A stretch of DNA of 64,000 nt. It comes from UBA11524 sp963590165 (GTDB lineage Bacteria > Bacillota > Clostridia > Christensenellales > Aristaeellaceae). Below the pieces are notes generated by a model. The model made no database searches. It was not told the origin of the DNA and saw nothing but the letters and a program-made list of their open reading frames with translations. Shown in pieces: positions 17,701-24,603 of the stretch. A program made the position numbers and the translations under genes. Each line of letters opens with the position of its first letter. The stretch's first letter is position 1. The stretch covers positions 1-64,000 of the forward strand of contig CAVANO010000052.1 in the NCBI GenBank assembly GCA_963590165.1. Direction: 5' to 3'.

Positions 17701-18048
17701 TCCCTTGGGGGAATCACCCTTGGGGGAATCCCCCTTTGCTTCAGCCTTCACTTCCGCCTTAAACTCATGCTGCTTTTCGTCCGCCTTGAGGGCAGCATTC
17801 ACAGCAGCCTGTTCCTCCGCGTCGAGCATGACGTAGGCCTTGGAGTGGTCGGAAATGCGCTTTTCCGTTTCCGCACGCTTTTCCTGCTCCGCCTGCGCGT
17901 TGCGGGTCTTGACAAACTCGTTTTCGAGCGCACGCAGCGACTTCGCCAGTCCGTCCGCTCCCTGACGGACACGAGAGGCGTCATCACGCACCTTCACGGC
18001 ATCCGTCATCAGTTCCTTGATTGAATCCTTCAGCTTTACCTTCGTCAT
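14794..18048 (-). CDS. infB: Translation initiation factor IF-2, long form
   Basis: IF-2 is the GTPase that places fMet-tRNA on the 30S subunit and joins subunits. At 1084 residues it is longer than most clostridial forms. Residues about 100-480 are low complexity: two blocks of the pentamer GDSPK/EDSPK/VDSPK encoded by a 15-bp tandem repeat (about 17251-17355 and 17677-17740), Lys/Ala/Gln-rich segments such as KPVQKAEA, then an Arg/Gly/Asn/Gln-rich part with repeated GNGAFIAR and GTFQPRQGG. The conserved part starts near 500 with the IF2-N domain; the G1 motif GHVDHGKTS is near 595, then DTPGHEAF and NKMD. It overlaps the YlxQ gene by ATGA, and its own Shine-Dalgarno site is weak. Confidence 0.97.
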   Translation of the reverse strand: MTKVKLKDSIKELMTDAVKVRDDASRVRQGADGLAKSLRALENEFVKTRNAQAEQEKRAETEKRISDHSKAYVMLDAEEQAAVNAALKADEKQHEFKAEVKAEAKGDSPKGDSPKGDSPKGDSPKAEVKPTQKAEASKPVQKNEVKQEPAKAEVKAEQKPVQKAEAPKPVQKNEAKQEAAKPVQKTEVKAEQKPAQKAEAPKAEQKSAPKQEAAKPMQKAEVKQEAAKPEAKGDSPKEDSPKVDSPKGDSPKEDSPKGDSPKVDSPKAEEVPKKPAIGQIISRAGQALPQKPVGLAPNVIRPPRPVQPRPQGAQGQQGQRPQGNRPANGTFQPRQGGNGPFIARTPQGQGQQGQRPQGGNGAFIARPQGAPNNRPGNGTFQPRQGGNGAFIARTQGAPGARPQGGMQSRPGNGRPAGAGIGRQKPSVPDITPSMGKERVSNYDPNKKNYIRQHDPEHVARNRKQLSRDAGYSGYDDDVVRGGKRSRMKKPSAQQMMAPIKIEHAYMNGDTIVVRDLCEKIGKTSAEIIKKLFLLGNMATINSEIDFDTASLVCADFDITLEKKPEVTAEDQLTAENFDDAEENLETRPPVVTIMGHVDHGKTSLLDYIRKSRVTAGEAGGITQHIGAYTVKMNGRDITFLDTPGHEAFTAMRARGAQATDIAVLVVAADDSVMPQTIEAINHAKAAEVPIIVAINKMDKPDADAERVKTDLTKYGIVCEDWGGDTIMCPVSAKTGEGVDELLEMILLQADTMELRANPNRLGRGVIIEAKLDKARGPLATVLMQNGTLHVGDNIIAGLASGRVRALINDRGEKVKEAGPSTPVEIMGFDEVPSAGDEMQAVGDDRLSRQVAEERKAKLKAAREASMAKVSLENMFSNMESGKQTTLNLIIKADVQGSVEAVKQAMEKLSSDEVKVHVLHSAAGAITKDDVNLASAFNAIIIGFNIRPDASAREAAEHEKVDVRLYTVIYKAIEDMELAMKGLLAPEYREVLLGHAEVRSVFKITGAGVIAGCYVTDGKVQRNAQVRLLRENVVVFEGKLSSLKHYKEDVKEMAAGFECGMSLEGHNDIKEGDVVECFIMEEIPR

Positions 18049-18413
18049 TCGACGCTTGCACCCCCGCCATGATTTTCCGATTTGATTGATTGTCCACGAT
18101 CCTCGTGTGCATCCTCGTGAAGATTCCGCCTGATTTGCTCCGCCAGACCGCCCTGCGCAACCGCCATGGCAACGCCCGGATGACCTGTCGCTTCATGAAG
18201 GAGACCCTGCGGCAGCATTGCCAGCAATACATGATTGTGTTCGCAAGCGCCGCGGTATTTATCCTGAGTGGCTTGAGATGCGCCGCTGTCGAGCAGCAGA
18301 ATCGCGCAACTCCCGCCACGAATGCTTTTCAGGCAGCCATCCTCACCGAAGGTCGCCTGTCGTGCCCGCACGCACAGTCCCATCAGACCGCGCAGCTTAT
18401 CCTCTCTCTGCAT
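18045..18413 (-). CDS. L7Ae/L30e-family ribosome-associated protein YlxQ
   Basis: A 122-residue protein of the L7Ae/L30e/S12e fold, found between ylxR and infB in most Firmicutes. Recognisable parts are LRGLMGLCVRARQATFGEDG at the N-terminus and the acidic CAILLLDSGAS segment typical of YlxQ. Family members bind kink-turn-like RNA; the exact target is not settled. It is separated from ylxR by five bases and overlaps infB, so the three are one translational unit. Confidence 0.88.
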   Translation of the reverse strand: MQREDKLRGLMGLCVRARQATFGEDGCLKSIRGGSCAILLLDSGASQATQDKYRGACEHNHVLLAMLPQGLLHEATGHPGVAMAVAQGGLAEQIRRNLHEDAHEDRGQSIKSENHGGGASVE

Positions 18414-18418
18414 CTGCG

Positions 18419-18709
18419 TCAGGTATCCTCCGCTTCTGCTTCAGAGAGCTTCGCCAGCTCCTGCCGCAAGCTCTCCGCAACTTCGTCGGTGAGCTGTACC
18501 TCGAGCTGACGTTCGAGCTGCTTCTGGCGGATTGCCCGCATCAGGCAGCTTTCCTGTCGGCACACGTAAGCGCCGCGTCCGGGCTTTTTACCGCCCGAAT
18601 CCATCGAAACCGTACCGTCCGGCGCGCGGACGACGCGGATCATTTCGCGTTTTGGCTTGCTTTCGCGGCATCCGACGCACATGCGCATCGGAATCTTCTT
18701 CGGCTTCAT
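18419..18709 (-). CDS. rnpM: YlxR/RnpM family RNA-binding protein
   Basis: A 96-residue DUF448 protein. The signature MRMCVGCRESKPKREMIRVV and GGKKPGRGAYVC is complete. In Bacillus the protein binds RNase P RNA and modulates its activity (RnpM), and was earlier reported to act on nucleoid genes. The ATG at 18709 is five bases after AAAGGAG; the TTG one codon earlier is too close. It is separated from nusA by a 180-bp gap with dispersed repeats. Confidence 0.9.
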   Translation of the reverse strand: MKPKKIPMRMCVGCRESKPKREMIRVVRAPDGTVSMDSGGKKPGRGAYVCRQESCLMRAIRQKQLERQLEVQLTDEVAESLRQELAKLSEAEAEDT

Positions 18710-18792
18710 CAAGGCTCCTTTTGGCGGTGCATCCAGGTTCGGATTCGCCGCCGAATCTCTTTTTCCTCTATCCTCTGCGATAATCGCGATCC

Positions 18793-18885
18793 AAGGGGGC
18801 TTTGCGATCGCCCCCTTGACCCCTTCGCATATCCTTCTAAGTTGGTTGCGATTGCTGCAAGGGGCACGAAAACGGACAAAGTCCG
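18793..18885. repeat. Hairpin B (inverted) and hairpin A between nusA and ylxR
   Basis: AAGGGGGC-TTTGCGATC-GCCCCCTT at 18793-18817 is followed by GACCCCTTCGCA. Hairpin A, CGGACAAAGTCCG with an AAA loop, lies at 18873-18885, three bases from the nusA stop region. Being inside the operon, both are read as RNA. Confidence 0.78.
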
Positions 18886-18890
18886 TCGTA

Positions 18891-20120
18891 TTACAGCGTG
18901 TCGTCCTCGTCCATCGGGATGTCCGTTATCTCGTCGATTGCCTGATAGGGCGCAAACTGCGGCTCGGCAGGTGCTTCCTCGACCTGCGGCATGGTGGCGG
19001 CAACCTGCTCGGCATACTGGGACTGGCTCTTGATGTCGATTTTCCAGCCAGTCAGTTTCGCGGCAAGGCGCGCATTTTGACCTTCCTTGCCGATCGCGAG
19101 CGACAGCTGATTATCCGGCACAACCACGATGCAGGAGTGCTGGCCGCTTTCCTCGGTGTACACCTCGCGAACGTTCGCCGGATTCAGCGCGTTGGCAATG
19201 AATTCCGCCGGATTTTCGCTCCACTTGATAATGTCGATCTTTTCGCCGCGCAGCTCGTTCACCACACGAGTCACGCGATCGCCGCGCGGACCGACACAGG
19301 CACCGACCGGATCAATCAACACATCCGTGGAATGCACCGCCATCTTCGTGCGGCTGCCTGCCTCACGTGCAAGCCCCTTAATCAGCACCTTACCGCCGGC
19401 GATTTCCGGCACTTCCATCTCGAACAGGCGCTTGACCAGATTCGGATGCGTCCGGCTGACGCGCACCTGCGGACCGTGGCGGTTCGTCATGTCGTCACCG
19501 CGATGTACCTCGAGCACATAGACCTTCAGGTGATCATCGACATCGATGTTCTCGCCCGGAATCATCTGATCCGCTTCGAGATAGCCGTCATCACGACCCA
19601 TCAACTCGACGAGCGCACCCTTGTCATCCACGCGACGGACAACTGCGGTCAGGATTTCGTTCTCCTTATCCGCATACTCCTCGTACACACGGCCGCGTTC
19701 CGCCTCGCGCAGGCGCTGCATAATCACGCCCTTGGCGGTCTGCGCGGCGACACGCAGGAAGTTGCGCGGCGTCACATCCTCTTCGACAATGTCGCCCATC
19801 TGGTAGGTGTCCTTGATTTTACGCGCTTCCTCGATTGAAATCTGATCGACAGGCTTCTCGACTTCTTCGACAATCAAGCGGCGGATATACACGTGAATCT
19901 CGCCTGTCGTGCGGTCGATGACGGCGCTGATGTTGTTGGCAGAGGGTTCATCGCCCTTGGTGCAGTTCTTGGCGTACGCCTTTTTGAGCGCATCCTCGAC
20001 TGTCGTGAAGAGCATTTCCTCGCTCAGATCCTTCTCCTTGCAGAGCGCACGGATTGCCTCCACCAGCTCCCGATTCTGGTTACTCGCCTGCACAACAGGC
20101 GCTGCCTTGGTCTTTCTCAT
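18891..20120 (-). CDS. nusA: Transcription termination/antitermination factor NusA
   Basis: NusA binds RNA polymerase and stimulates pausing and intrinsic termination. The 409-residue protein has the N-terminal polymerase-binding domain (EAIRALCKEKDLSEEMLF, VEDALKKAYAK), an S1 domain at about 140-205 and two KH domains from about 230 to 370 (DPVGACVGPRGDRV, LAIGKEGQNARLAAKLTGWK). As in other Firmicutes the C-terminal repeats of E. coli NusA are absent; an acidic tail replaces them. AGGTGG lies ten bases before the ATG. It lies 39 bp after rimP. Confidence 0.97.
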   Translation of the reverse strand: MRKTKAAPVVQASNQNRELVEAIRALCKEKDLSEEMLFTTVEDALKKAYAKNCTKGDEPSANNISAVIDRTTGEIHVYIRRLIVEEVEKPVDQISIEEARKIKDTYQMGDIVEEDVTPRNFLRVAAQTAKGVIMQRLREAERGRVYEEYADKENEILTAVVRRVDDKGALVELMGRDDGYLEADQMIPGENIDVDDHLKVYVLEVHRGDDMTNRHGPQVRVSRTHPNLVKRLFEMEVPEIAGGKVLIKGLAREAGSRTKMAVHSTDVLIDPVGACVGPRGDRVTRVVNELRGEKIDIIKWSENPAEFIANALNPANVREVYTEESGQHSCIVVVPDNQLSLAIGKEGQNARLAAKLTGWKIDIKSQSQYAEQVAATMPQVEEAPAEPQFAPYQAIDEITDIPMDEDDTL

Positions 20121-20159
20121 GAATTCTGTTCCACCTTTAAGCTTATGCTGTTTGATCAA

Positions 20160-20672
20160 TTATTCGTCTACGCGGACGTTGCCGGCATCCTCATCGCCGG
20201 ACAGGTCAACGGTTTCGACACCGGACATATCCACCACGGGTTTCACAAGCGATGCGGCGCGGCGTGCGATGCGCTTTTCCTCGCCGCCGATGAGCAGCAC
20301 CATGTCCTGCTGGTCGAAATCGGTCAGGATGCCCGTGAACAGTTTCTGACCGTCCATCGCCTTGAAGAGATGCACCTCCACCTCATCGCCGATGGCACGT
20401 TCAAAATCGCGATCTTTCTTGAGCGGACGATCGATGCCCGGCGAGGACACCTCCAGAAAGTCGAAATCATACGATTCGACGAGCGGCTGAATCGCACGGT
20501 GATACCGTTCGCAGTCATCCAGCGACATACCTTCCGGACGATCCACATAAATCCGCAGGAACTTGCCCGTGCTTTCCTTGTCCAGGCAGACATCCACCAG
20601 CTCATAGCCCAGTTCGTCCGCCAGACGCTGACATTTCGGCAGCACCACTGCCGTCAGCTCTGCCCTCGCCAT
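20160..20672 (-). CDS. rimP: Ribosome maturation factor RimP
   Basis: RimP helps 30S assembly. The 170-residue protein has the usual two domains: LADELGYELVDVCLDKE and FLRIYVDRPEGMSLDDCE in the first, FLEVSSPGIDRPLKKDRDFE bridging, and a Sm-like C-terminal domain ending with an acidic tail. The ATG at 20672 has AGAGGTGA about six bases upstream; the frame open to 20693 adds no conserved residues. It is the first gene of the nusA operon. Confidence 0.95.
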   Translation of the reverse strand: MARAELTAVVLPKCQRLADELGYELVDVCLDKESTGKFLRIYVDRPEGMSLDDCERYHRAIQPLVESYDFDFLEVSSPGIDRPLKKDRDFERAIGDEVEVHLFKAMDGQKLFTGILTDFDQQDMVLLIGGEEKRIARRAASLVKPVVDMSGVETVDLSGDEDAGNVRVDE

Positions 20673-20699
20673 GCGTCTCACCTCTTTCCGCATTCATCT

Positions 20700-20907
20700 G
20701 CAGGCAATCAAAAAGAGTGGTCCCCATCACCCGTCGGCAATGCGGCAGCCTGTGCAGGCATACCAATGCCCGCCACTCAGCCGTCCCATGCCGCCAAGCC
20801 ATGTCCACTCTCAGATGATAAGCCCTTCTTTCTGCATTCCGCAACACCGGACTGACCCGGCTGAAAAACGCCATCCCCTTTTACAGGGCAGCGTCATGGT
20901 TTCACAC
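20700..20907 (-). ncRNA. Structured, attenuator-like leader of the rimP-nusA operon
   Basis: The 235-nt untranslated region between promoter and rimP folds well by eye. CCACTCT (20714-20720) followed by TTTTTG makes an intrinsic terminator arm. It can pair with AGAGTGG at 20805-20811 or with a second copy, GAGTGG, at 20773-20778, so two exclusive folds are possible. Inside lie GCGGCA/TGCCGC and the hairpin GCGGGCAT-TGGT-ATGCCTGC. In Bacillus the orthologous operon is autoregulated by NusA-stimulated termination in its leader, which fits this layout. No known riboswitch core is recognised. Confidence 0.6.
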
Positions 20908-20912
20908 TTGCC

Positions 20913-20941
20913 AGTATAGCACACATTTTTCCGGAATACAA
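20913..20941 (-). promoter_or_regulatory. Promoter of the rimP-nusA operon
   Basis: Minus-strand -10 TATACT (20913-20918) with a TG one base upstream (extended -10) and a poor -35 TTGTAT (20936-20941) at 17 bp. The leader starts near 20907. Confidence 0.65.
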
Positions 20942-20995
20942 GCATTTTTCGCGCTTTGACACAATATTTTGCCCCGGAATCCGTCCGATTTCTTC

Positions 20996-21862
20996 CTATT
21001 TTTCTGTCATCACGGTCAGATGCGTTCCGTCCGTATGGATGCAGATGGTGCCATGCTCATCCGTGCGCAGAATTTCAGCACCCGTGTCCGCCAATCGTGC
21101 GAGCGCATCCTCCGCCGGATGACCGTAGCTGTTGTCTTTGCCGACGCTGATGACGGCATATTCCGGCACGACGGCGTGCAGGAATGCGCTGCTGCTCGAC
21201 GAGCTGCTGCCGTGATGCGCGACCTTGAGCACATCTGCATTCAGCCTTGCACCATTCGTCAGCAGTGCGCGCTCTGCCTCCCATGCCGCATCACCGGTGA
21301 AGAGGAAGGACGTTTCGCCGCAATCCACGCGAATAATCAGCGATCCGTCATTGACATCTTCATATCCCTGCCCATCGGACAGGAACGTCACGACCGCGCT
21401 GCCGAACGGAAAGCATTCGCCCTCGGTCGGTACGGTGATGGTCAGTCCCTGCGCAAGCGCATATTTTTCCAGCGAGCGAAATGCACGTGAATCCCACGCA
21501 GTCACCGAACAGTACACATGCGATGCGGTGCAGGCATTGAGCGCCGCGGCCAGTCCGCCGATATGGTCGTCATGCGGATGGGTGCCGATCACGGCATCGA
21601 GATGGGTAATTCCAAGCGTATTGCACAAGTACGAATAAATCAGCTGGCTCTTTGATGCATCGCCGCCGTCGATGATCATCGCATGTTCGCCGCTGACGAG
21701 AATCGCCGCGTCGCCCTGCCCGACATCGAGAAAGTACACAGTCAGCTCGGTTTGTACTGCTGTTTCCGTCTGACGCACGCCGTCGCCGCCCAGCAGAAAC
21801 AGCAGCAGCGTCAGCAGTGCCAGCAGCGATTCAAGGCGCAGACGCGATCGCGGCGCGTTCAC
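20996..21862 (-). CDS. Exported ComEC-like metallo-beta-lactamase-fold protein
   Basis: A 288-residue protein with an N-terminal hydrophobic segment (residues 10-25, signal or anchor) and a metallo-beta-lactamase fold like the C-terminal domain of ComEC/Rec2: VYFLDVGQGDAAIL, HPHDDHIGGL as the HxHxDH metal motif, FLFTGD, and VAHHGS. Stand-alone ComEC-type MBL proteins are common in clostridia; a nuclease role is plausible, not shown. It overlaps the dut stop by four bases. A second, only distantly similar copy lies at 38.2-39.1 kb. Confidence 0.85.
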   Translation of the reverse strand: MNAPRSRLRLESLLALLTLLLFLLGGDGVRQTETAVQTELTVYFLDVGQGDAAILVSGEHAMIIDGGDASKSQLIYSYLCNTLGITHLDAVIGTHPHDDHIGGLAAALNACTASHVYCSVTAWDSRAFRSLEKYALAQGLTITVPTEGECFPFGSAVVTFLSDGQGYEDVNDGSLIIRVDCGETSFLFTGDAAWEAERALLTNGARLNADVLKVAHHGSSSSSSSAFLHAVVPEYAVISVGKDNSYGHPAEDALARLADTGAEILRTDEHGTICIHTDGTHLTVMTEK

Positions 21863-22284
21863 CGGCTTCCCGTGCTGCCGAAGCCGCCGCGGTTGCTGCC
21901 GTTCAGGTGCTCCACCTCGATGAACTCCGGCTTTTCCATCTTCTTCACCAGCCGGAACTGACAGATGCGGTCACCCTGATGGATGACCGTATCGCGCATC
22001 GCCAATGCCGGATAGCGCCAGATATCCTCATCTCCGCAATAGCTGTTGTCAACGATGCCGATGCTGTTGACCTGAATGATGCCCCAGCGCTTAAAGGTCG
22101 AGCTACGCGGCGCGACATGTGCCTCATAGCCTTCCGGCAGCTGCACGGAAATCCCCAGCGAAATCAGCCGGTACTCCCCTGCCTTCATCTCGACCGTTTC
22201 CGCCGCGCGAAGGTCAATCCAGTCGCCCTGCGTCAACGGCTCAATCTTCTCCGCGCCTTCGTGATAGCGAATCAGAATTTTCAT
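21859..22284 (-). CDS. dut: dUTP diphosphatase
   Basis: Trimeric dUTPase that hydrolyses dUTP to dUMP and PPi. In 141 residues it has the five motifs in slightly diverged form: DLRAAE, PRSSTFKRWGI, VNSIGIVDNSYCGDEDIW, GDRICQFRL and the C-terminal RGGFGSTG. The ATG at 22284 follows AAGGAG by eight bases. It overlaps both neighbours by four bases, so the desulfurase, dut and MBL genes are a translationally coupled set. Confidence 0.93.
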   Translation of the reverse strand: MKILIRYHEGAEKIEPLTQGDWIDLRAAETVEMKAGEYRLISLGISVQLPEGYEAHVAPRSSTFKRWGIIQVNSIGIVDNSYCGDEDIWRYPALAMRDTVIHQGDRICQFRLVKKMEKPEFIEVEHLNGSNRGGFGSTGSR

Positions 22285-23462
22285 CGTGCTTTCTCCTTGC
22301 ATCCATTCACGCACCATTGCGTCATTTTCCGCAAACTCCCGACAACCTCCGCCAACACGCGCACCGTTTCATCAATTTCCGCTTCTGTCGTGTCGGTGCC
22401 GAGCGTCAGCCGCAGCGAGCCCTTCGCCTCATCGCACGACAGCCCGATTGCCATCAGCACATGGCTCGGATCAAGGCTTCCCGCCGTGCATGCAGAGCCG
22501 CTTGACGCCGCAATGCCTTCCAAATCCAGCCGCAGCAGCACTGCCTCGCCCTCGATGCCATCAAACGACACGTTCAGGTTGTTCGGCAGTCGCTTCTCCT
22601 TCGTGCCGTTCAATCGCATCGCCGGAATTTTCTCCGTCAGCCCGTTCAGCAGCCGATTTCTCAGCTGCGTCGTCCGCGCCGCGTTTTCCGCCAGCGAATT
22701 GACTGCAATTTCAATCGCTTCGCCCAACCCGACAATCGCCGGTACATTCTCCGTGCCTGCCCGATGACCGCGTTCCTGTGCGCCGCCGTGCACGAGCGAA
22801 TCAATCGTCACGCCGCTGCGGATATACAGCGCACCGATGCCCTTCGGTCCATGGAACTTGTGTGCCGACAGCGACAGCAAATCAGCATTCAGTTCCTCCA
22901 CATGCAGCGGAACCGCGCCGACCGCCTGCACCGCGTCCGTATGGAAGAGCACGCCGCATTCCCGACAAACCCTGCCGATTTCGCTGACGGGTTCAATCGT
23001 CCCGATTTCGTTGTTCGCCGTCATCACGCTGACGAGCACAGTATCCTGGCGAATCGCCTGCCTGACCTGTTCCGCGGTGACGAAGCCATCTTCATCAACC
23101 GGCAGATATGTAACCTCCCAGCCCTGCTTTTCCAGCCACTGGCACGTATGCAGGACGGCATGATGCTCAATCGATGTCGTGATGATATGACGCCCCTTCG
23201 CCTGATTCGCGAATGCCGCGCCCTTGATTGCCCAGTTATCGCTCTCCGAGCCGCCTGCCGTGAAATAAATCTCCTGCGGCTGAGCGCCAAGTGCTGCCGC
23301 CACCTGCCTGCGTGCCCGTTCGACCGCCTTCTTCGCATCGCGGCCGGTGCCGTGTATCGCCGACGCATTGCCGTAGCATTCCGTAAAATAAGGCAGCATC
23401 GCCTGAAGCACCTGCTCAGACACCGCCGTCGTTGCCGCATTGTCCAAATAAATCCTGTCCAT
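22281..23462 (-). CDS. Cysteine desulfurase, NifS/IscS type
   Basis: A PLP enzyme that takes sulfur from cysteine for iron-sulfur clusters or tRNA thiolation. The 393-residue protein has DNAATTAV at the start, the PLP lysine in SLSAHKFHGPKGIG, the TSIEHHAVLH loop and the catalytic Cys in SSGSACTAG. It looks like the NifS/IscS group rather than SufS. The ATG at 23462 follows AGGTG by six bases. No iscU, mnmA or thiI gene is adjacent; instead dut overlaps it, so its acceptor is not revealed by context. Confidence 0.93.
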   Translation of the reverse strand: MDRIYLDNAATTAVSEQVLQAMLPYFTECYGNASAIHGTGRDAKKAVERARRQVAAALGAQPQEIYFTAGGSESDNWAIKGAAFANQAKGRHIITTSIEHHAVLHTCQWLEKQGWEVTYLPVDEDGFVTAEQVRQAIRQDTVLVSVMTANNEIGTIEPVSEIGRVCRECGVLFHTDAVQAVGAVPLHVEELNADLLSLSAHKFHGPKGIGALYIRSGVTIDSLVHGGAQERGHRAGTENVPAIVGLGEAIEIAVNSLAENAARTTQLRNRLLNGLTEKIPAMRLNGTKEKRLPNNLNVSFDGIEGEAVLLRLDLEGIAASSGSACTAGSLDPSHVLMAIGLSCDEAKGSLRLTLGTDTTEAEIDETVRVLAEVVGSLRKMTQWCVNGCKEKAR

Positions 23463-23567
23463 TGTCTTCACCTGCGAAATTAGAATTCAAGCATATTTTA
23501 CCATGTGCTATCATGGTTTGTCAATCATTTGTTCGCATAATATGTCCTGCGTTTTTACACAGTGCCC

Positions 23568-23603
23568 TTGCAAAGGTCAGGACTTTCTGGTATACTATAC
23601 CAG
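23568..23603 (+). promoter_or_regulatory. Promoter with palindromic operator
   Basis: -35 TTGCAA (23568-23573), 17 bp, -10 TATACT (23591-23596). A perfect palindrome, CTGGTATACTATACCAG (23587-23603), covers the -10 box; this is the form of GntR-type operators. It drives the small secreted protein at 23698. Confidence 0.7.
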
Positions 23604-23697
23604 TGAATCGCTGACAATTGGTGCAAAAAATGCAGGAAGGAAACGCATCAGCATGCCATGCGGATGACCGCATTCATTCATGGAGGGGACAAAAGAA

Positions 23698-24531
23698 ATG
23701 AGAAAGAGGATTTTCGCGATGCTGCTGGCGGCGCTTTTGTGCATGGGCACGGCGCTGGCGGAGGACTGCAGCGGCGGTCATGACTGGGACGCCGTGACCT
23801 ACACGTGGTCGGATGATTACAGCAGTTGCACTGCAAAGCGCGTCTGCAAGCGCAACAGCACCCATGTCGAGACCGCATCAGCCAAGGTGACGAAGAGCAC
23901 AAAGCAGCCCTCATGCGAAGAAAAGGGCAGGACAACCTACACGGCAACCTTCAGCGTGGATTGGGCACAAACACAGACAGCAAAGCAGTCCATCAATAAG
24001 TTCGGTCACTGGTACAGCGCGTGGGTCTATATCGGTGCAAACACGCACACTGCCCTGTGCAAGCGCAGCTTCTGCTGCGACGGTCTGATGGTCGGCTGCG
24101 AGCGGTATGCCTATACGATTCAGTCATCCAGCGAGGAATACGCTTTTACCATCTGCCCGATTTGCGGCGCGGTCAATTCAAAAGCGCGGCTCACGCAAAG
24201 GGACGGTGCCTCTGCGACCGCGAAGACGTTCAGCGTGCCGAAGGGCGATTTAGTCGTGCGGACAGGCACGCTGGAAAACGGCGAAAAGCTGATGACCATC
24301 TGCTTTGAGGTCGTCGGCGTTTCCGCGCGAGCCAAGGGCACAATCCGATTTTCGATGCCCGAATCGCTGCTGGAAGGCTGCGACCTGAAGCTACTCCATT
24401 CGGACGGCACTGAAACGACCGTCCCCGTCACAATCAAGATGGGGTACGCCTCTTTCAATCTTGACTTTGGCGCAAAGGATGCCGCCAGCGCGATGGTGCT
24501 GCACATGATTCCTGCCGAATCGGAAGACTAA
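23698..24531 (+). CDS. Secreted Cys-rich protein with clostridial surface repeat
   Basis: A 277-residue protein with a clear signal peptide (MRKRIFAMLLAALLCMGTALA). Residues about 25-85 hold one unit of a repeat often seen in surface proteins of gut clostridia (YTWSDDYSSCTAKRVC ... CEEKGRTTYTATF). The middle has several Cys, including CPICG, and the last 100 residues are a beta-rich domain without a name I can give. Only GGAGGG ten bases upstream supports the start. It has its own promoter with a palindrome on the -10 and its own terminator, so it is a single, probably regulated, gene. Confidence 0.75.
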   Translation: MRKRIFAMLLAALLCMGTALAEDCSGGHDWDAVTYTWSDDYSSCTAKRVCKRNSTHVETASAKVTKSTKQPSCEEKGRTTYTATFSVDWAQTQTAKQSINKFGHWYSAWVYIGANTHTALCKRSFCCDGLMVGCERYAYTIQSSSEEYAFTICPICGAVNSKARLTQRDGASATAKTFSVPKGDLVVRTGTLENGEKLMTICFEVVGVSARAKGTIRFSMPESLLEGCDLKLLHSDGTETTVPVTIKMGYASFNLDFGAKDAASAMVLHMIPAESED

Positions 24532-24558
24532 TTGAAGAAGACGAATTGCATATGAAAG

Positions 24559-24594
24559 ATCCGCCGTGCCATTGCTGGTACGGCGGATTTTGTA
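24559..24594. terminator. Bidirectional terminator
   Basis: ATCCGCCGT/ACGGCGGAT stem with TTTTG on the plus strand and AAA on the other, between the convergent secreted protein and aconitase genes. Confidence 0.75.
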
Positions 24595-24603
24595 TGGGGA
24601 AAA

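Noticed and set aside
14785..18024. A 1079-codon open frame on the plus strand opposite infB
   Set aside because: It mirrors the codon bias of the GC-rich infB gene, has no ribosome site, and gives a His/Arg/Leu-rich protein without any family motif.
20700..20907. tRNA or known riboswitch in the rimP leader
   Set aside because: No acceptor stem, CCA or T-loop consensus, and no SAM, TPP, purine or c-di-GMP core could be found by eye.
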